Source of the DNA: Acidobacteriota bacterium
Lineage (GTDB): Bacteria > Acidobacteriota > Thermoanaerobaculia > Multivoradales > J023
Reading direction: 5' to 3'
DNA: 64,000 bases
NCBI GenBank assembly: GCA_029263315.1
Contig: JAJCXR010000046.1
Span: 62,001 to 126,000 of the forward strand
In this document: piece after piece, positions 34,662-45,100 of the stretch
How positions within the stretch are numbered: the first letter of the stretch is position 1
Layout: each line of letters opens with the position of its first letter
Notes under the pieces: generated by a model
What the model saw: the letters and a program-made list of their open reading frames with translations, nothing else
Told to the model about the DNA's origin: nothing
The model's database searches: none
Made by a program: the position numbers and the translations under genes

Positions 34662-37600
34662 TTACCTCTGAGTCCTAGATAGATAGATCTCTCTCTCTTC
34701 TTCCGTCAGCTGACGATTGGCGATGCGGCGGGCGCGCAGGCGCCAGGTTTCGAAGCCCAGCTGCCACAGCCAGGCGCTGTCCTCGCCGCCGGAGACCAGG
34801 CTGTCGCCGTAGGAGTTGAAGGCCAGGCTGCGAATTGGACCACGATGACCGACGAACGGTCGGCCGATGGCAATGCCGGTCTCGACGTCCCATAGGATGA
34901 CGCTCAGGTCGCGGCCGGCGGACGCCAGGATGGTGCCCTGTCGGTTGAAGGTCAGGGCCAGGACGGCGCCAGTGTGGCCGGTCAGCTCCTTTGGCCGGTC
35001 GGGATTCCCATCTAATTTCCGGAGGTGGATGGTTCCTTCGTCACCGGCAGAGGCCAAGAGCTGGCTGTCGGGGCTGAAAGCCAGGCTGCGCACCGGCAAG
35101 ATGTGACCGTTCAGCGGCTCGCCCAACGATTTGAAGTCCGCCAGGGAGAAGAGGGTGACCAAGCCGCTGTCGCTGCCGGCCGCCAGGGTCTCGCCCTTCG
35201 GGCTGATCGCCAGGCTGCGCACACACGTCGCATCCCCGGTCGCGCCTTCCTGGCGTTGCGGCAAGCCGGCCGTGGCTCCCACCCGAACGTTCCAGTGATT
35301 CACCCCATGGACCCGTGTCTGCTCAGGGGCGCCCTCGGCCGCCAGAAGGCGGTCCTCGACAAAAGCCAGCGCTCGCACCGGGGGACAGCCTTCGATCCGC
35401 CGGGGCTCGAGCGTCTGTTCAAGGATGCGAGCGAAGTCGCCGAGATTCGACTGAAGATTTCGCCGGTCCGGATCGGCGCCGATGCCACTGGGGATCGGCT
35501 CTTCGAGGTGCCAAGTATTAACGTCGTCTGGCCAATGCCAGAGCCGGATCTTCTTGATCCTGCCGTTGTCAGCGAATTCCGCCAGGGTATTGCCGTCGGC
35601 GCTCCACGCGATGGCATCGGCGAGGCCCGCCAGGCCGAGACTAGGCTGACTGGCGAGCGCTCGGCCGCGACGGTCGAGGATTTGTATCTTCCCACCGTCT
35701 TCGTCACCGCCGTCGTCTACGTCATCGACATCGTTATCGTCATCGACCCCCGTGACGGCCACCAGATCATTGTCCGGGTGGAAGGCGAGGCTGGCCACCG
35801 CGCCGTGTCCACCGCCGAGCCGGTTACCCAGCGGGGAGACAACACTCTCCGGGTCCCTGACGTCCCACAGGGGGACCGTCGAGCCGCTACCGGCGGCCAG
35901 GAACTTCCCGTCGGGGCTGAACGCCATGCCATGCATCAAGGCCAGATTGCCGGCCAGTGGCGGCCCCAGGGAACGGCCGCTGTCGACCTCCCAGAGGTAG
36001 ATCAGACCATTGGCGGTGGCCGCCGCCAGGGTGCCGTCGAGGCTGACCGTCACCGCCGACAGGCGATCGGAGGCCGTCTCGAGGGGTGGCTTGGTGATTT
36101 CCTCGAAGGTCTCCATGTTCCATCGCCGAACCGTGCGGTCAAGGGACGCCGAGGCCAAGATCTTGCCCCCCGGTGCCCAGGCGAGGCCGGAGATCCAGTC
36201 GCCATGGCCACTCAGCTCAGCGGCTAGCCCCTCCCCATGCCGCCAGACTCGAATACGGTGGTCCGCACCGCCGGAAGCCACCAGGCCGGAGCCCGACGGA
36301 TCGACGACGACGCTGGTCACCCACCCGTCGTGCAGCCCGAGGTGGCGGCGCCGTGGGGGAGCCGAGGACAGGTCCCAGATCGAGACCCGATGCTCGGTTT
36401 CGCCGGTGATCAGACGCTCGGTATCGCCGGTGATCAGACGCTGGGCGTCTAGGGGATCGAAGGTGGCGCTGGTGACCAGCAGGTCGAGCCCCAGGCTGCG
36501 GCTTGACGGCGGGTTTTGGTCTAGATTCCAGAGCAGCGCTTGCCTGTCGCGGCCGGTCGACAGCAGGAATCGGCCGTCGGGGCTATAGGCCAGGCTCAAG
36601 ATGCCATCTTGGTGCCCAGCCAGCAAACGGCCGGTGGCTGGGCGGCGATGGATGTCCCACAGGAAGATCTGACCATCCAGATCGCCGCTGGCGAGGTGCG
36701 CACCCCCTGACGCCCCGCTGTGGGAATTGAAGGCGACACTCCAGACCGTGGCGCGGTGGCCGTGCAGCGAGCTCGAGCGACGGGGCTGGTACTGCAAGGC
36801 GGTCAGCAAGCTGCCGCGGATCTCGCTGCTGGAGCTATCGATCCGGTTGGCTTCGAGGCTCAGCAGCAAGGCCAGATCCTGCCGCTCGTCGAGCCGGCTC
36901 CTGGACTGTGCTGCCAGACCTCGGGCCAGCTCATGCTGGCGGACCTCCTGCTCTTCCTTCAGGCGCCACAGGGCAGCGCCTAGGAGCAGGCTGACCAGCA
37001 AGACCAGCCAGCGCAGACGACGGGTTCGCCGCGCCCGACGGGAGGCGGCGAGAAACTCCCCTTCGGCTGGCGTCAAGGCATCATCTTGGGTTTTGACCCA
37101 GGCGAGCTCGCGCCGCAGCTCTCGGCTGCTCAACAACAGGCTCCTCGGTTGGCCTTCGCTGGCCCAGAGTTCGGCGCGGTTCTGCATGGGGTGTAGGTTT
37201 TCTTGGCGCCAGGCCGTGTTGCTCGCCCGCAAGGGTACCACCAGACGGTCGTGGGCGAGCTCGAACCAGGTGGCGCCGCGGCGCGTCTCGGCGCGCACCA
37301 GACGGGCGTCGACCAGGGCCTCGATGATCCCGTTGGGTAGATCCTCGCTGTCTCCCACGCCACGCAGCACCTGGCCGCGCAGGCCATCCTCGGTGATCAA
37401 ATGACCCTCGAGCCAATCGCGGATCCGCCGCTCGCCGGCTCCGGTGGCTGTCGCCACCGCCGCCACTTGCTCGGCGAAGTAGCCGGTCAGGGCGCTGTCG
37501 ATCGAGCCCACCGTCGGCAGGACCGAAGGCCCGATGTGTCGTCCATCGTCGGCGCCGCGCTCCGTCACCCACTCCCGCCACAGCCGATGGCAGACGACCT

Positions 37601-38384
37601 GGAGGTGTACCGGCTCGATGTATGGTCCGAGAATGTCCTCGGCGGCGCCGTCGGAACGCTGGATGCGCACCGTGCGCAGCTCGTCGACCAACTGGCGGGC
37701 CAGGGCATCGTCGAGCTCGACGCCGGACCGCCGTGCCGGCTGCTGCATGGCCTCGAGCGCCGCCTCTTGCCCCAAGGGCTGGAGCCGAAAACGCGATCGC
37801 AAGCGGTCGGGAAACAGCCCGGCATGTGGATCGAGCTCAGCGACGGCGTCCTCGCGCAGCGACAGCAGCAGGCTCAGCTGGGCATGCCGGTCGAGGCAGT
37901 GCCTCAGCTGCACGAAGAAGTCGACTTTCTGCTGAGGCGCCACCGAGCCCATCCGGAACAGCTCTTCGAGCTGATCGACGATCAGCAGCTTGGGGACTGC
38001 GGTGTCATCATCCGGCCTCGAAATCAGTTGGCGCGCAATACCATCGGCGAGCGACGAGGTCGCCAACCCGTCGCTCGATAGGAGATCGCCGAGCTCGCTT
38101 CCGAGCCGCAAAATCGGCAAGGTCTCGAGCCCCTTGTGCATCTCGAGGTAGGGGACCAGTCCGGCCTTGAGCAACGAAGTCTTGCCGGTTCCCGAACGGG
38201 CATAGAGCACCACGACACGCCGGGCGATGACCAACGAGGCGAGCTGGCGGATCTCGCTTGTGCGGCCGAAGAAACGGTCGCGGTCCGTCGCCTCGAAGGG
38301 GCGAGGGCCCACGTAGGGATTTGTGGTCACCGAAAGGCCCTCTTCGCCCCCAGCCTCGACACCGTCTGGAGCTCGATCAGACAT
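34662..38384 (-). CDS. Membrane nSTAND1 ATPase with WD40 repeats
   Basis: The 1240-residue protein starts with a nSTAND1-type P-loop ATPase: VGPRPFEATDRDRFFGR, Walker A YARSGTGKTSLL (Lys68) and Walker B LLIVDQLEELF. A winged-helix-like region follows, then one transmembrane helix near residues 452-475 (LRWLVLLVSLLLGAALW) and about 12-14 WD40 repeats in the last 700 residues (GHRATVWSVAF, GHQDGILSLAYSPDGRFLLS). WD40 repeats would sense a ligand and the ATPase would assemble or signal. It overlaps the CHAT-SIR2 stop by eight bases, so it is the last gene of the sigma-factor operon. Confidence 0.88.
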   Translation of the reverse strand: MSDRAPDGVEAGGEEGLSVTTNPYVGPRPFEATDRDRFFGRTSEIRQLASLVIARRVVVLYARSGTGKTSLLKAGLVPYLEMHKGLETLPILRLGSELGDLLSSDGLATSSLADGIARQLISRPDDDTAVPKLLIVDQLEELFRMGSVAPQQKVDFFVQLRHCLDRHAQLSLLLSLREDAVAELDPHAGLFPDRLRSRFRLQPLGQEAALEAMQQPARRSGVELDDALARQLVDELRTVRIQRSDGAAEDILGPYIEPVHLQVVCHRLWREWVTERGADDGRHIGPSVLPTVGSIDSALTGYFAEQVAAVATATGAGERRIRDWLEGHLITEDGLRGQVLRGVGDSEDLPNGIIEALVDARLVRAETRRGATWFELAHDRLVVPLRASNTAWRQENLHPMQNRAELWASEGQPRSLLLSSRELRRELAWVKTQDDALTPAEGEFLAASRRARRTRRLRWLVLLVSLLLGAALWRLKEEQEVRQHELARGLAAQSRSRLDERQDLALLLSLEANRIDSSSSEIRGSLLTALQYQPRRSSSLHGHRATVWSVAFNSHSGASGGAHLASGDLDGQIFLWDIHRRPATGRLLAGHQDGILSLAYSPDGRFLLSTGRDRQALLWNLDQNPPSSRSLGLDLLVTSATFDPLDAQRLITGDTERLITGETEHRVSIWDLSSAPPRRRHLGLHDGWVTSVVVDPSGSGLVASGGADHRIRVWRHGEGLAAELSGHGDWISGLAWAPGGKILASASLDRTVRRWNMETFEEITKPPLETASDRLSAVTVSLDGTLAAATANGLIYLWEVDSGRSLGPPLAGNLALMHGMAFSPDGKFLAAGSGSTVPLWDVRDPESVVSPLGNRLGGGHGAVASLAFHPDNDLVAVTGVDDDNDVDDVDDGGDEDGGKIQILDRRGRALASQPSLGLAGLADAIAWSADGNTLAEFADNGRIKKIRLWHWPDDVNTWHLEEPIPSGIGADPDRRNLQSNLGDFARILEQTLEPRRIEGCPPVRALAFVEDRLLAAEGAPEQTRVHGVNHWNVRVGATAGLPQRQEGATGDATCVRSLAISPKGETLAAGSDSGLVTLFSLADFKSLGEPLNGHILPVRSLAFSPDSQLLASAGDEGTIHLRKLDGNPDRPKELTGHTGAVLALTFNRQGTILASAGRDLSVILWDVETGIAIGRPFVGHRGPIRSLAFNSYGDSLVSGGEDSAWLWQLGFETWRLRARRIANRQLTEEEREIYLSRTQR
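36393..36440 (-). repeat. 24-bp tandem duplication inside WD40 region
   Basis: A 24-bp unit is present twice with a single change, adding eight residues in frame (RLITGDTE, RLITGETE). It is a recent-looking slippage event in a WD40 loop. Confidence 0.8.
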
Positions 38385-40446
38385 CGAGAGACTCGAGCCA
38401 GCGAGCGTGAAGGTCGGTCACAAACTGACGCGTGTCACCCCAGTAGACATCGATCCGGGAGGCGCCGAAGTACTTCTGAAAATACCGCCTGACCTGGCTC
38501 AGACTTGCTGGATCCGGTGACGAATCGTCGATCTGCACGGCCAGGTGGTAACGCCTCCAACGGGCCAGGTCGAGGCTCGGCAGCAGGCCGCGCAGGATGA
38601 CCTTAAGATCCATGTCGTCGAGGCGAAAGCCCAGGAACAACAGGGTAGTGCGCGCCAGGGCCTCGCTGACGCTGGTCGGCAGCAAGTGCTCGTGATGGCG
38701 GGAGATTCGCCCCAGGTAGTCGAGATGGTCGTCCTCGGTCACCACCATCGAGAAAAGGTCTTGGTCGGTGCCGTAGAGATGGAGCACCACCGGTTCCGCC
38801 GCCGTCGCCGGTGGATCAAAGTCGTGGTGGGGTTCGACGGCGGCCTGGGCGACAGGCAGGTGCCACTCGACGGTCTGGCGCCTCGGCCGGCGACCCTTGG
38901 CAGCCAGAGCCAAGGTCATGAAGTTGTCGAAGTTGGTGGTCAGGTAGAGGGGCAGCCCGAGATCCGCCAGTTGATGATGGATCTCGGTCTCGTCGAGCTG
39001 CAGGCTGAGCTTTGCCCAGTCGGTTGCCACCGTGGCCTGTGACAAGCTCTCCCAACGTTGCGAGCCCTTTGAGCTGTGGCCGAGCCGACGTTGGAAGCCG
39101 GCGACCAGATGGCGCATCAGGCTCTTGCGCAGCCGGACATCGTCGATGGTGGCGACGTACTGGGCAACCCGGGTCAGCCGGTCGCCGTCGGTCAGCGGAT
39201 AGTCGTACTCTCGGCTCAGGGATTGGGCGAGATCGCCCTGCGTCGGGAGCAGGCCGACGGTCACCCGCGGACCGAGCAGCGGCGTACAGTCGCCGTCGGC
39301 GATGTTCTCCAGCAGGACGTTCCAGAAGCTCTCGCCCCGTCCACCGACGACTTGCCCGCGGCGGGCCAGCAGCTGTCCCGAACGGAGGCGCAGGAAGAGG
39401 GCTGGGATCGCCGCCCCGGGCAGGCCGGCGCTGGCCACCGCCGAACGGGCTTGGTTGGCGGCGAGATCGACCAGGCCGTGCAGCAAGAGACCCCGGTAGA
39501 AGGCCGCCGCAAAGGCGCGGGCGGTGTCGACCGCGACCAGATCCTGCATCGCCAGGACCGCCGGCACGCCGGCTTGGATCAGTGCCGGAGCGATGCCCCG
39601 GAAGGCCTCGGCTGGGCTGCGGCTGGCACTTTGGCAGCTCGACAGGTAGACCAAGCGCAGGCTGCCGTCTTGACGTCCGAGCATCTCGGCGAGCTGGTCC
39701 TCCGCCACGGTCGCAACCTGGCCATCATCGTCGGCGAGAAAGAGCACCGCCGGCTCGCCCTTCGGCCGCAGGCCGTGGGCGATAACATGCAAGACGTGGT
39801 AGCCCTTCCTCAGCTCCCCGTCGAGCGCCGCCAGGGTCACCGGCGACTCGACGAAGGTGACGGCCAAACGCGAGCTGCCGATCTCGGCGAAGGCCTCGCC
39901 AAGGGCTTGACGCTCGGCCTCGAGGTCGATCGGCGTGAGGCCATAGGCGTCGAGGCCGAATGGATTGGCGATCGCCATCAGCATGCGGATCGGCCGCTCG
40001 AGCACCGGCCGGCCGGGACGCCAGCGGCCGGCCAGGTGGCGCGAGAAGGGTGTCTCGGCATTGGCCGCGAGATCGACCGCGGCGCCTCCCGACCTGGCAT
40101 CGCGCAGCAACTCCCAGGGCACAGCATGCAGCTCCGGTGCCGAGGCGTCGATGCGCAGGCGCAGGCGGCGTCGGCGGCATTGGCCACGGGCCTCCGCCCA
40201 AGCGCTCTGCAGGCGATCGTCGTGGAACAAGCGATCGAACAGCTGCTCGCCTTCCGCCGCCGGCGAAGCCTGGGCCAGCCAAGGCAGCAGGTCGGCGGCG
40301 AGATAACCGCGCGGAAATTGCTGTTCACCGCTGAAGGTGATCTCCACCGGATACCCTGCCTCCTCAAGGGCCAGGATACGGATCTCCAGGTCTTCATAGT
40401 CCTCCGCCACCGGCGGTGACGGCTTGACGGTTGTTGCGTCGGACAC
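38377..40446 (-). CDS. CHAT protease - SIR2-like fusion
   Basis: GTG 40446 is preferred because AAGGAG stands just before it; the frame runs open to 40536. The 689-residue product has a CHAT domain with His224 (HVIAHGLRPKG) and Cys271 (YLSSCQSASRS) intact, then a SIR2-like domain from about residue 380 with LTTNFDNFM, LHLYGTDQDLFS, VVTEDDHLDYL and LFLGFRLDDMDLKVIL. SIR2-like domains in bacterial defence cleave NAD+, while CHAT domains cut proteins. One polypeptide with both suggests a protease that unleashes NAD+ loss, or the reverse. The usual GAG loop of SIR2 reads LGPRV here, so NADase activity needs testing. Confidence 0.85.
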   Translation of the reverse strand: MSDATTVKPSPPVAEDYEDLEIRILALEEAGYPVEITFSGEQQFPRGYLAADLLPWLAQASPAAEGEQLFDRLFHDDRLQSAWAEARGQCRRRRLRLRIDASAPELHAVPWELLRDARSGGAAVDLAANAETPFSRHLAGRWRPGRPVLERPIRMLMAIANPFGLDAYGLTPIDLEAERQALGEAFAEIGSSRLAVTFVESPVTLAALDGELRKGYHVLHVIAHGLRPKGEPAVLFLADDDGQVATVAEDQLAEMLGRQDGSLRLVYLSSCQSASRSPAEAFRGIAPALIQAGVPAVLAMQDLVAVDTARAFAAAFYRGLLLHGLVDLAANQARSAVASAGLPGAAIPALFLRLRSGQLLARRGQVVGGRGESFWNVLLENIADGDCTPLLGPRVTVGLLPTQGDLAQSLSREYDYPLTDGDRLTRVAQYVATIDDVRLRKSLMRHLVAGFQRRLGHSSKGSQRWESLSQATVATDWAKLSLQLDETEIHHQLADLGLPLYLTTNFDNFMTLALAAKGRRPRRQTVEWHLPVAQAAVEPHHDFDPPATAAEPVVLHLYGTDQDLFSMVVTEDDHLDYLGRISRHHEHLLPTSVSEALARTTLLFLGFRLDDMDLKVILRGLLPSLDLARWRRYHLAVQIDDSSPDPASLSQVRRYFQKYFGASRIDVYWGDTRQFVTDLHARWLESLDV

Positions 40447-40457
40447 CTGGCTCCTTT

Positions 40458-41927
40458 TCAGCCCGCGGCGCACGGCAGGCGCACCGCGGGATCTCCGAGC
40501 ACGATGTAGCTCCGTGCGTCGTTTTCGGCGGTCCACAGGCGGCTGAGCTTGCGATCGTCGGGGGTCTTGCCGTAACGCAGGCCCTGCAGCTCGGCGGAGA
40601 GCACGGTGGCGATCTCGGCGTAACGGCGGTTGAAGTATTCCATCGCCGAGCCCACCGGATGGCCTTGAAATAGCCGCTGCAAGGTGCTTTCAAAGGTTTG
40701 GAGCTGCTCTCCGCCCTCCATGCCGAGGTAGGAATAACCCCAACACTGCTCGACGTGGGCGACGATGGCCAGGGCCCCACCGCTGGCATGGCCCAAGAGC
40801 CGTCGTGGCAGATCGGCGACAAAATCGTGCGGCGCGCGGAGCTTCGGTGGGCCGTCCGTGCGGTGGGCGAAGGCGTCGAGGCGGGTCGTTCCAGCGCCGA
40901 AGCAGCCGAAGTGGAAGGCCACCAGACCGCGCAGCCGAGCGCCGCTGCCGAGGTCGGTGGCGGCGAAGTATTGCTCCTCCGGAATGCTCTTGCCGGTGGA
41001 CGCCCGCGGGCCGGGCCAGTCCTGGCACAGCAGGGCGCCCTGATGCGACAGCTGGCGAGGATGACCGTGGGGAAACCCGAGGCCGTGACTGGCGGTGAAC
41101 AGAAAGGCGGGGGTTTGATCACCGCCGAGCAGTCCCGAGAGCCGGCTTTTGGTCGCTTCCTCCTCGAGCATCAAGTCGATCTGCCAGTCCGGGTGTTGCC
41201 GCGCCACGGTCTCGGCCAAGGGCTCGACCAAAAAGTCGGCGCTCTGACGGGTGACGATGTCGTCGGGGTTGCACACCCCGAAAAAGGCCGCCCGTGGCCG
41301 CGCCGTGATGCGGCCCTCGGCGGCGACCACGGCGCCAGCATAGGCGGCGTAGGCTGCGGCGTCCGCGAGATCGAGTCGGCCGACGGCGTATTCGACGTCG
41401 AGCTCATACTGGAAACGGAATGGAATCGACTGGGGGCCGCCGACGAGCAGCAGATAGTAGGGCACGTTGGCAGGATCGGCGGGACCGAAGCCGGCTTGGT
41501 GACGGTTGAGGAAGTCCCATTTCTCGTCGCCGGGGCGATAGCCGTCCTCGCCGTCAAACACCCGGAAGTAGCGCTCATCATGGCGGGCCGCCTGCCGGCG
41601 GCGATGCTGCAACAGCTCGCCCAGGGCTTCCACCACGGCGGCGTCGGTGTCCTGGGCGAAGATCACCCCCCAACCGGCCTGCGACAGGTCTCGCGGGTCG
41701 ATGCCCTCACGGGGCCCCAGATGATGGCGGGAAATGCGATCCACCCAGCGCCGCAGGGCGGCGAGGTGTCCGTCGCCACGCGGTCCGGAAGCCGCTGAGG
41801 CTAGCGAGGCCACTGAGGCCGAGCTGCCCTGGACGATCTCCGAGATCTGTCGCACCGTCATGGCTGGCAGCAGGTATTCGCCGGTGGCGCCGTTGACGCC
41901 ATTGCACGCTACCCGGTCGCCAGGCAT
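40458..41927 (-). CDS. Caspase-fold (C25/CHAT-like) protein
   Basis: This 489-residue protein shows the caspase-clan order of catalytic residues: His281 in LFTASHGLGFPHGH, in a hydrophobic strand, and Cys342 in AFHFGCFGAGTTR. Around them are VPYYLLLVGGPQSIPF and GGALAIVAHVEQCWGYSYLG, reminiscent of gingipain-like C25 domains. It lacks a signal peptide. Its ATG is three bases past the stop of a 51-residue gene, and its stop is 12 bases before the next start. I place it as a third cysteine protease of the operon, of a family I cannot name. Confidence 0.7.
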   Translation of the reverse strand: MPGDRVACNGVNGATGEYLLPAMTVRQISEIVQGSSASVASLASAASGPRGDGHLAALRRWVDRISRHHLGPREGIDPRDLSQAGWGVIFAQDTDAAVVEALGELLQHRRRQAARHDERYFRVFDGEDGYRPGDEKWDFLNRHQAGFGPADPANVPYYLLLVGGPQSIPFRFQYELDVEYAVGRLDLADAAAYAAYAGAVVAAEGRITARPRAAFFGVCNPDDIVTRQSADFLVEPLAETVARQHPDWQIDLMLEEEATKSRLSGLLGGDQTPAFLFTASHGLGFPHGHPRQLSHQGALLCQDWPGPRASTGKSIPEEQYFAATDLGSGARLRGLVAFHFGCFGAGTTRLDAFAHRTDGPPKLRAPHDFVADLPRRLLGHASGGALAIVAHVEQCWGYSYLGMEGGEQLQTFESTLQRLFQGHPVGSAMEYFNRRYAEIATVLSAELQGLRYGKTPDDRKLSRLWTAENDARSYIVLGDPAVRLPCAAG

Positions 41928-41930
41928 GTG

Positions 41931-42086
41931 CTAGCCGGGTTCATCGTCGTCGGAGGTCGGAGGCTCTTCTTGCGGCGAAGGGCAATCGGGGTCGGCTGTG
42001 GCAGCCCTCAACCGCCGCGCTTGCTTAAGATCCTCAGCTCGACGGTCGCTCTCTTCGCCCTGGTCCAGATGGATTAGTGTGCCCAT
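41931..42086 (-). CDS. 51-residue acidic protein in the sigma/CHAT operon
   Basis: The ATG at 42086 has a perfect AAGGAG six bases upstream (42093-42098). The product reads MGTLIHLDQGEESDRRAEDL, then a basic KQARRLRAAT stretch, and ends in an acidic, proline-rich tail (PQEEPPTSDDDEPG). It ends three bases before the caspase-fold gene and begins about 80 bases after the TPR-CHAT stop, so translation and transcription context are strong. Small size and charged, disordered sequence fit a protease substrate, inhibitor or chaperone for one of its neighbours. No family recognised. Confidence 0.7.
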   Translation of the reverse strand: MGTLIHLDQGEESDRRAEDLKQARRLRAATADPDCPSPQEEPPTSDDDEPG

Positions 42087-42092
42087 GGTCAG

Positions 42093-42098
42093 CTCCTT
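42093..42098 (-). promoter_or_regulatory. Ribosome-binding site for the 51-residue gene
   Basis: AAGGAG six bases before the ATG at 42086 on the minus strand. This is the main evidence that the short frame is a real gene. Confidence 0.75.
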
Positions 42099-42163
42099 TA
42101 AGTTTTAGCGCTCCGAGGTTTCGGAGTCTCTGTACGGGGTAGAGCGGTGAGACGGAAATTTGT

Positions 42164-45100
42164 TTAGGTCTGCTTTGGAAAATCCTTCCACTCTCCCTGA
42201 AAAATGAACCCCGCCCAGTAGTAGGGGTCGCGCCAAGCTTTCTCTTGCCGAATCGAATTCTTGGCGGCTCGCAGCGCCGCCGCTGGCGGCATCCCTTGAA
42301 CCAGAAGATTGTGGTAGAAGAGGCCCATCAGCGCTGCCGTCGCTTGGTCTTCGACGCGCCACAGGCTGACCACAACCCGCGCCGCGCCAGCGTGCATGAA
42401 ACCACGGGTCAACCCTACCAGACCTTCTCCCCGGATGTGCTCGCCAAGCGCTGTTTGGCAAGCGCTGAGGACCACTAGCTCGACGGGCAGCTGCAATGCA
42501 AAGGCCTCGTAGGCGTAGAGAAAGCTATCGTTCCGCGGTTGCCCCTGCGCGTCGAACCGGGACAGGACCAGGCGTGACAGCTCGGCGTGCTCCGTGTTGA
42601 TCTGACCATGCGTCGCCAGGTGGACGATGCGATAGCGGCCGAGCTCGCCGCTGGTCAGGACATCGCGGTTGGCAGCAAAACCGAGGGCGGCAAATCGCCT
42701 CCCCGGGGGCACCAGGGCGAGGATTGCCTGGGCTTCCCCAGCCGTGTGGATCAGACGCTCGAGATCCCTGGTCACCTCGGGGTGCGCTGCCGCCGGCCCA
42801 GGCCGAGGGTAGCGCGGGTCGTCTTCGGTGAACACTGGATCCGCCAGGACCGCCAACAGCTGGGGTGCCGGCTGACGATCGGCCAGTTGGCGGCGCAGCA
42901 CCGCCAGAGTCGAAGCCGATGGCAGATAGACGATCTCGTCCAGGTCGGAGATCAGCTCGTCGGTCGCCTCGGGATCCGACGGATCCCCGCCGGCGACGGG
43001 CAGGGCTTCGAAAGGCAGGTACTGAAGCGCCCCGTCGGCCACGATCAACAGGCGCCGCGCCGTGCCCAGCTGGTTTTGCACCTCGCCCAGTAGCCAATGG
43101 CCCAACTCGGCCAACGCCTGCTCAGCTCGCCGCCTCGATCGGGTCGTCGATGTCTGTTGTTCATGGCTGATGAGGCCAACGACGCGTCGGGTTAAGGTTT
43201 CGATCTCAACCCTCGCCGGTAGCTCGACGGAAGTGATCTGGTCCGAGGTCACAGCCCAAAGAAAGCTGCGGCTCTCTCCGAGGCTGTATTCCAGGAGCAG
43301 GGTCTCGGGTCCGATCATCCGTTGGATGTCCTCGAGGCTCGATAGCTCGGGCTGGGTCAGATCCGCGTAGTGTGGATTCCGCAGGCGAATCTCCCCTTGC
43401 AGCTTGTCGTAGCGTCGCAGCAGATCGTGCTGCTCCGCCGTCAGCTGGGCAAGCCGTGCCGCGTGGCCCGCCGTGACGCCCTTGGGCTGGGTCTCGATCT
43501 GGATCTGCAGAGCGCCGATCCGACGCTGCAGCCGCTGCTCCTCTTCGAGCAGCCCCGCATCGACCGCCCAGCGCGTCCCGTCGCGACGCTCGCTCAAGGC
43601 TTCGATCAGTGAGCGGGCGCGGGCCCGCTCACTGGCTGCCAGGGCGGCGGCGTCGAAACCGGCCGTGGGCCGTTCTTCATGTCGCTCCATCAGCAGGTCG
43701 ACATAAAGCTCGTAATAGGTTTGTTTGGTCGCCAGGAAGCCGGCGCGCTGATCGAGGCTGGCAGCTGCTCGGGTGCGCAGGTCTTCGATGATCTCGAGGG
43801 CTTTTTCGATCTCCCGCTGCGCTTCGGGGAGCTGGCCGCGGTGGCGCCAAGCATTGGCGATCGCCAGCCTCGTCTCGGCCGTGCCGGCACGGTCCTGTGC
43901 CGCTTCAAACAGCTCGAGGGCGAGGGTCAAGGTGTCGGGAAGGCGGCTCGGGTCTCTTGCGGCCTGTTGCTGTTGCGCGCTGAGCAGAAGGGTTTGGGCC
44001 TGCCAGGACGTCGCCCCCTCCCGGCGAAAGATCTCGAGGGCCTGCTGCAGGTAGTCGGCGGAACGTGCCCCGTCGCTTCCGAGGTGGCTCCAGCCCAATC
44101 CGAGAAGAGTGATGCCGACGTGCTCTTGACGCATCGCCTGGCGCAACGCCAAGGCCTGCGAGAAGTAGTCCCTTGCTGCCTCCATGTCCTGCCAGCGGGC
44201 ATGCAGCAGGCCCAAGCTGTTCAGCGACAGCGCGATGTCCGGCTCCTCGGCCAAACGCTGCCGCATCAGCAATGCCATCTCGAGGTCGGCAAGCGCCCGA
44301 GCGCGCTGTCCTAAGGCGGCATAGAGTCGGCCGCGATTGTGCAGGGTCTGTGCTTCCTTGGCTGGCAGTCCCAGCTCATGATTGAGATCGCGGGCCCGGT
44401 CATAAAGGGTCAATGCGCGGTGGCCCTCATTGAGCGAACGATAGACATATCCCAGCTCGTGGGCTGTCCTGGCTGTGCCGAGTTGGTCTCCCACCGATTC
44501 CCAGAGCCGCAGCGCCGCCAGACAGTGCCCGAGGGCCGATTCGAGCTCCCCTCGAGACTCGAGAAGAACACAGAGCTCGTGGCGACAGAGGGCCTGTTGC
44601 GCCCCGTTGCCGGCCGCCTCGTACAGCGGCAGGGCCATCTCAAATTCCTCGAAGGCGCTTTCCTTGTCCCCCAGGAGTCGCCAGGAGGTGCCGAGCCGGT
44701 AGTGCGTGTCGGCTTGCCGCACCGGGTCGTTCAAGGCCATGAACCCGGCCAGCGCTTTCTGGTAGCGGCCGATCGCCCGTTTTCGCGAATCGGGTGTGTG
44801 CTGCATGTAGAGCTGGTCCGCCTCGGCCTTGGCTTGCTCTGCGACGACTCGCTCACGGTCCCTGGCCATCGCCAGCCGTGGCTCCTCGAGCTCGATTTGG
44901 TAGGCCCCGGCGGCACCCTCGCGGCCCCAGCAGCGGATCGCCAGAATATAGGTTCCGGGGGTTTGGGCGATCCACACGACCCGTTCAACCCCGCGCGTTC
45001 CGTCAACTCCGTTTGGGTTGTCAACTTCGAGCAGCAAGTCGCCGCGGGGTCCGAGCAGCGTGACAACAACATCGACGCCGTGTTGCTCGACCCGCAGATC

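Noticed and set aside
35025..36227. Plus-strand open frame of 400 codons
   Set aside because: Antisense to the WD40 part of the STAND gene; long only because of base composition.
39076..40419. Plus-strand open frame of 447 codons
   Set aside because: Antisense shadow of the CHAT-SIR2 gene. The encoded sequence has no ordered domain and no credible start.
40698..41798. Plus-strand open frame of 366 codons
   Set aside because: Antisense to the caspase-fold protein gene; same reasons as other shadows.
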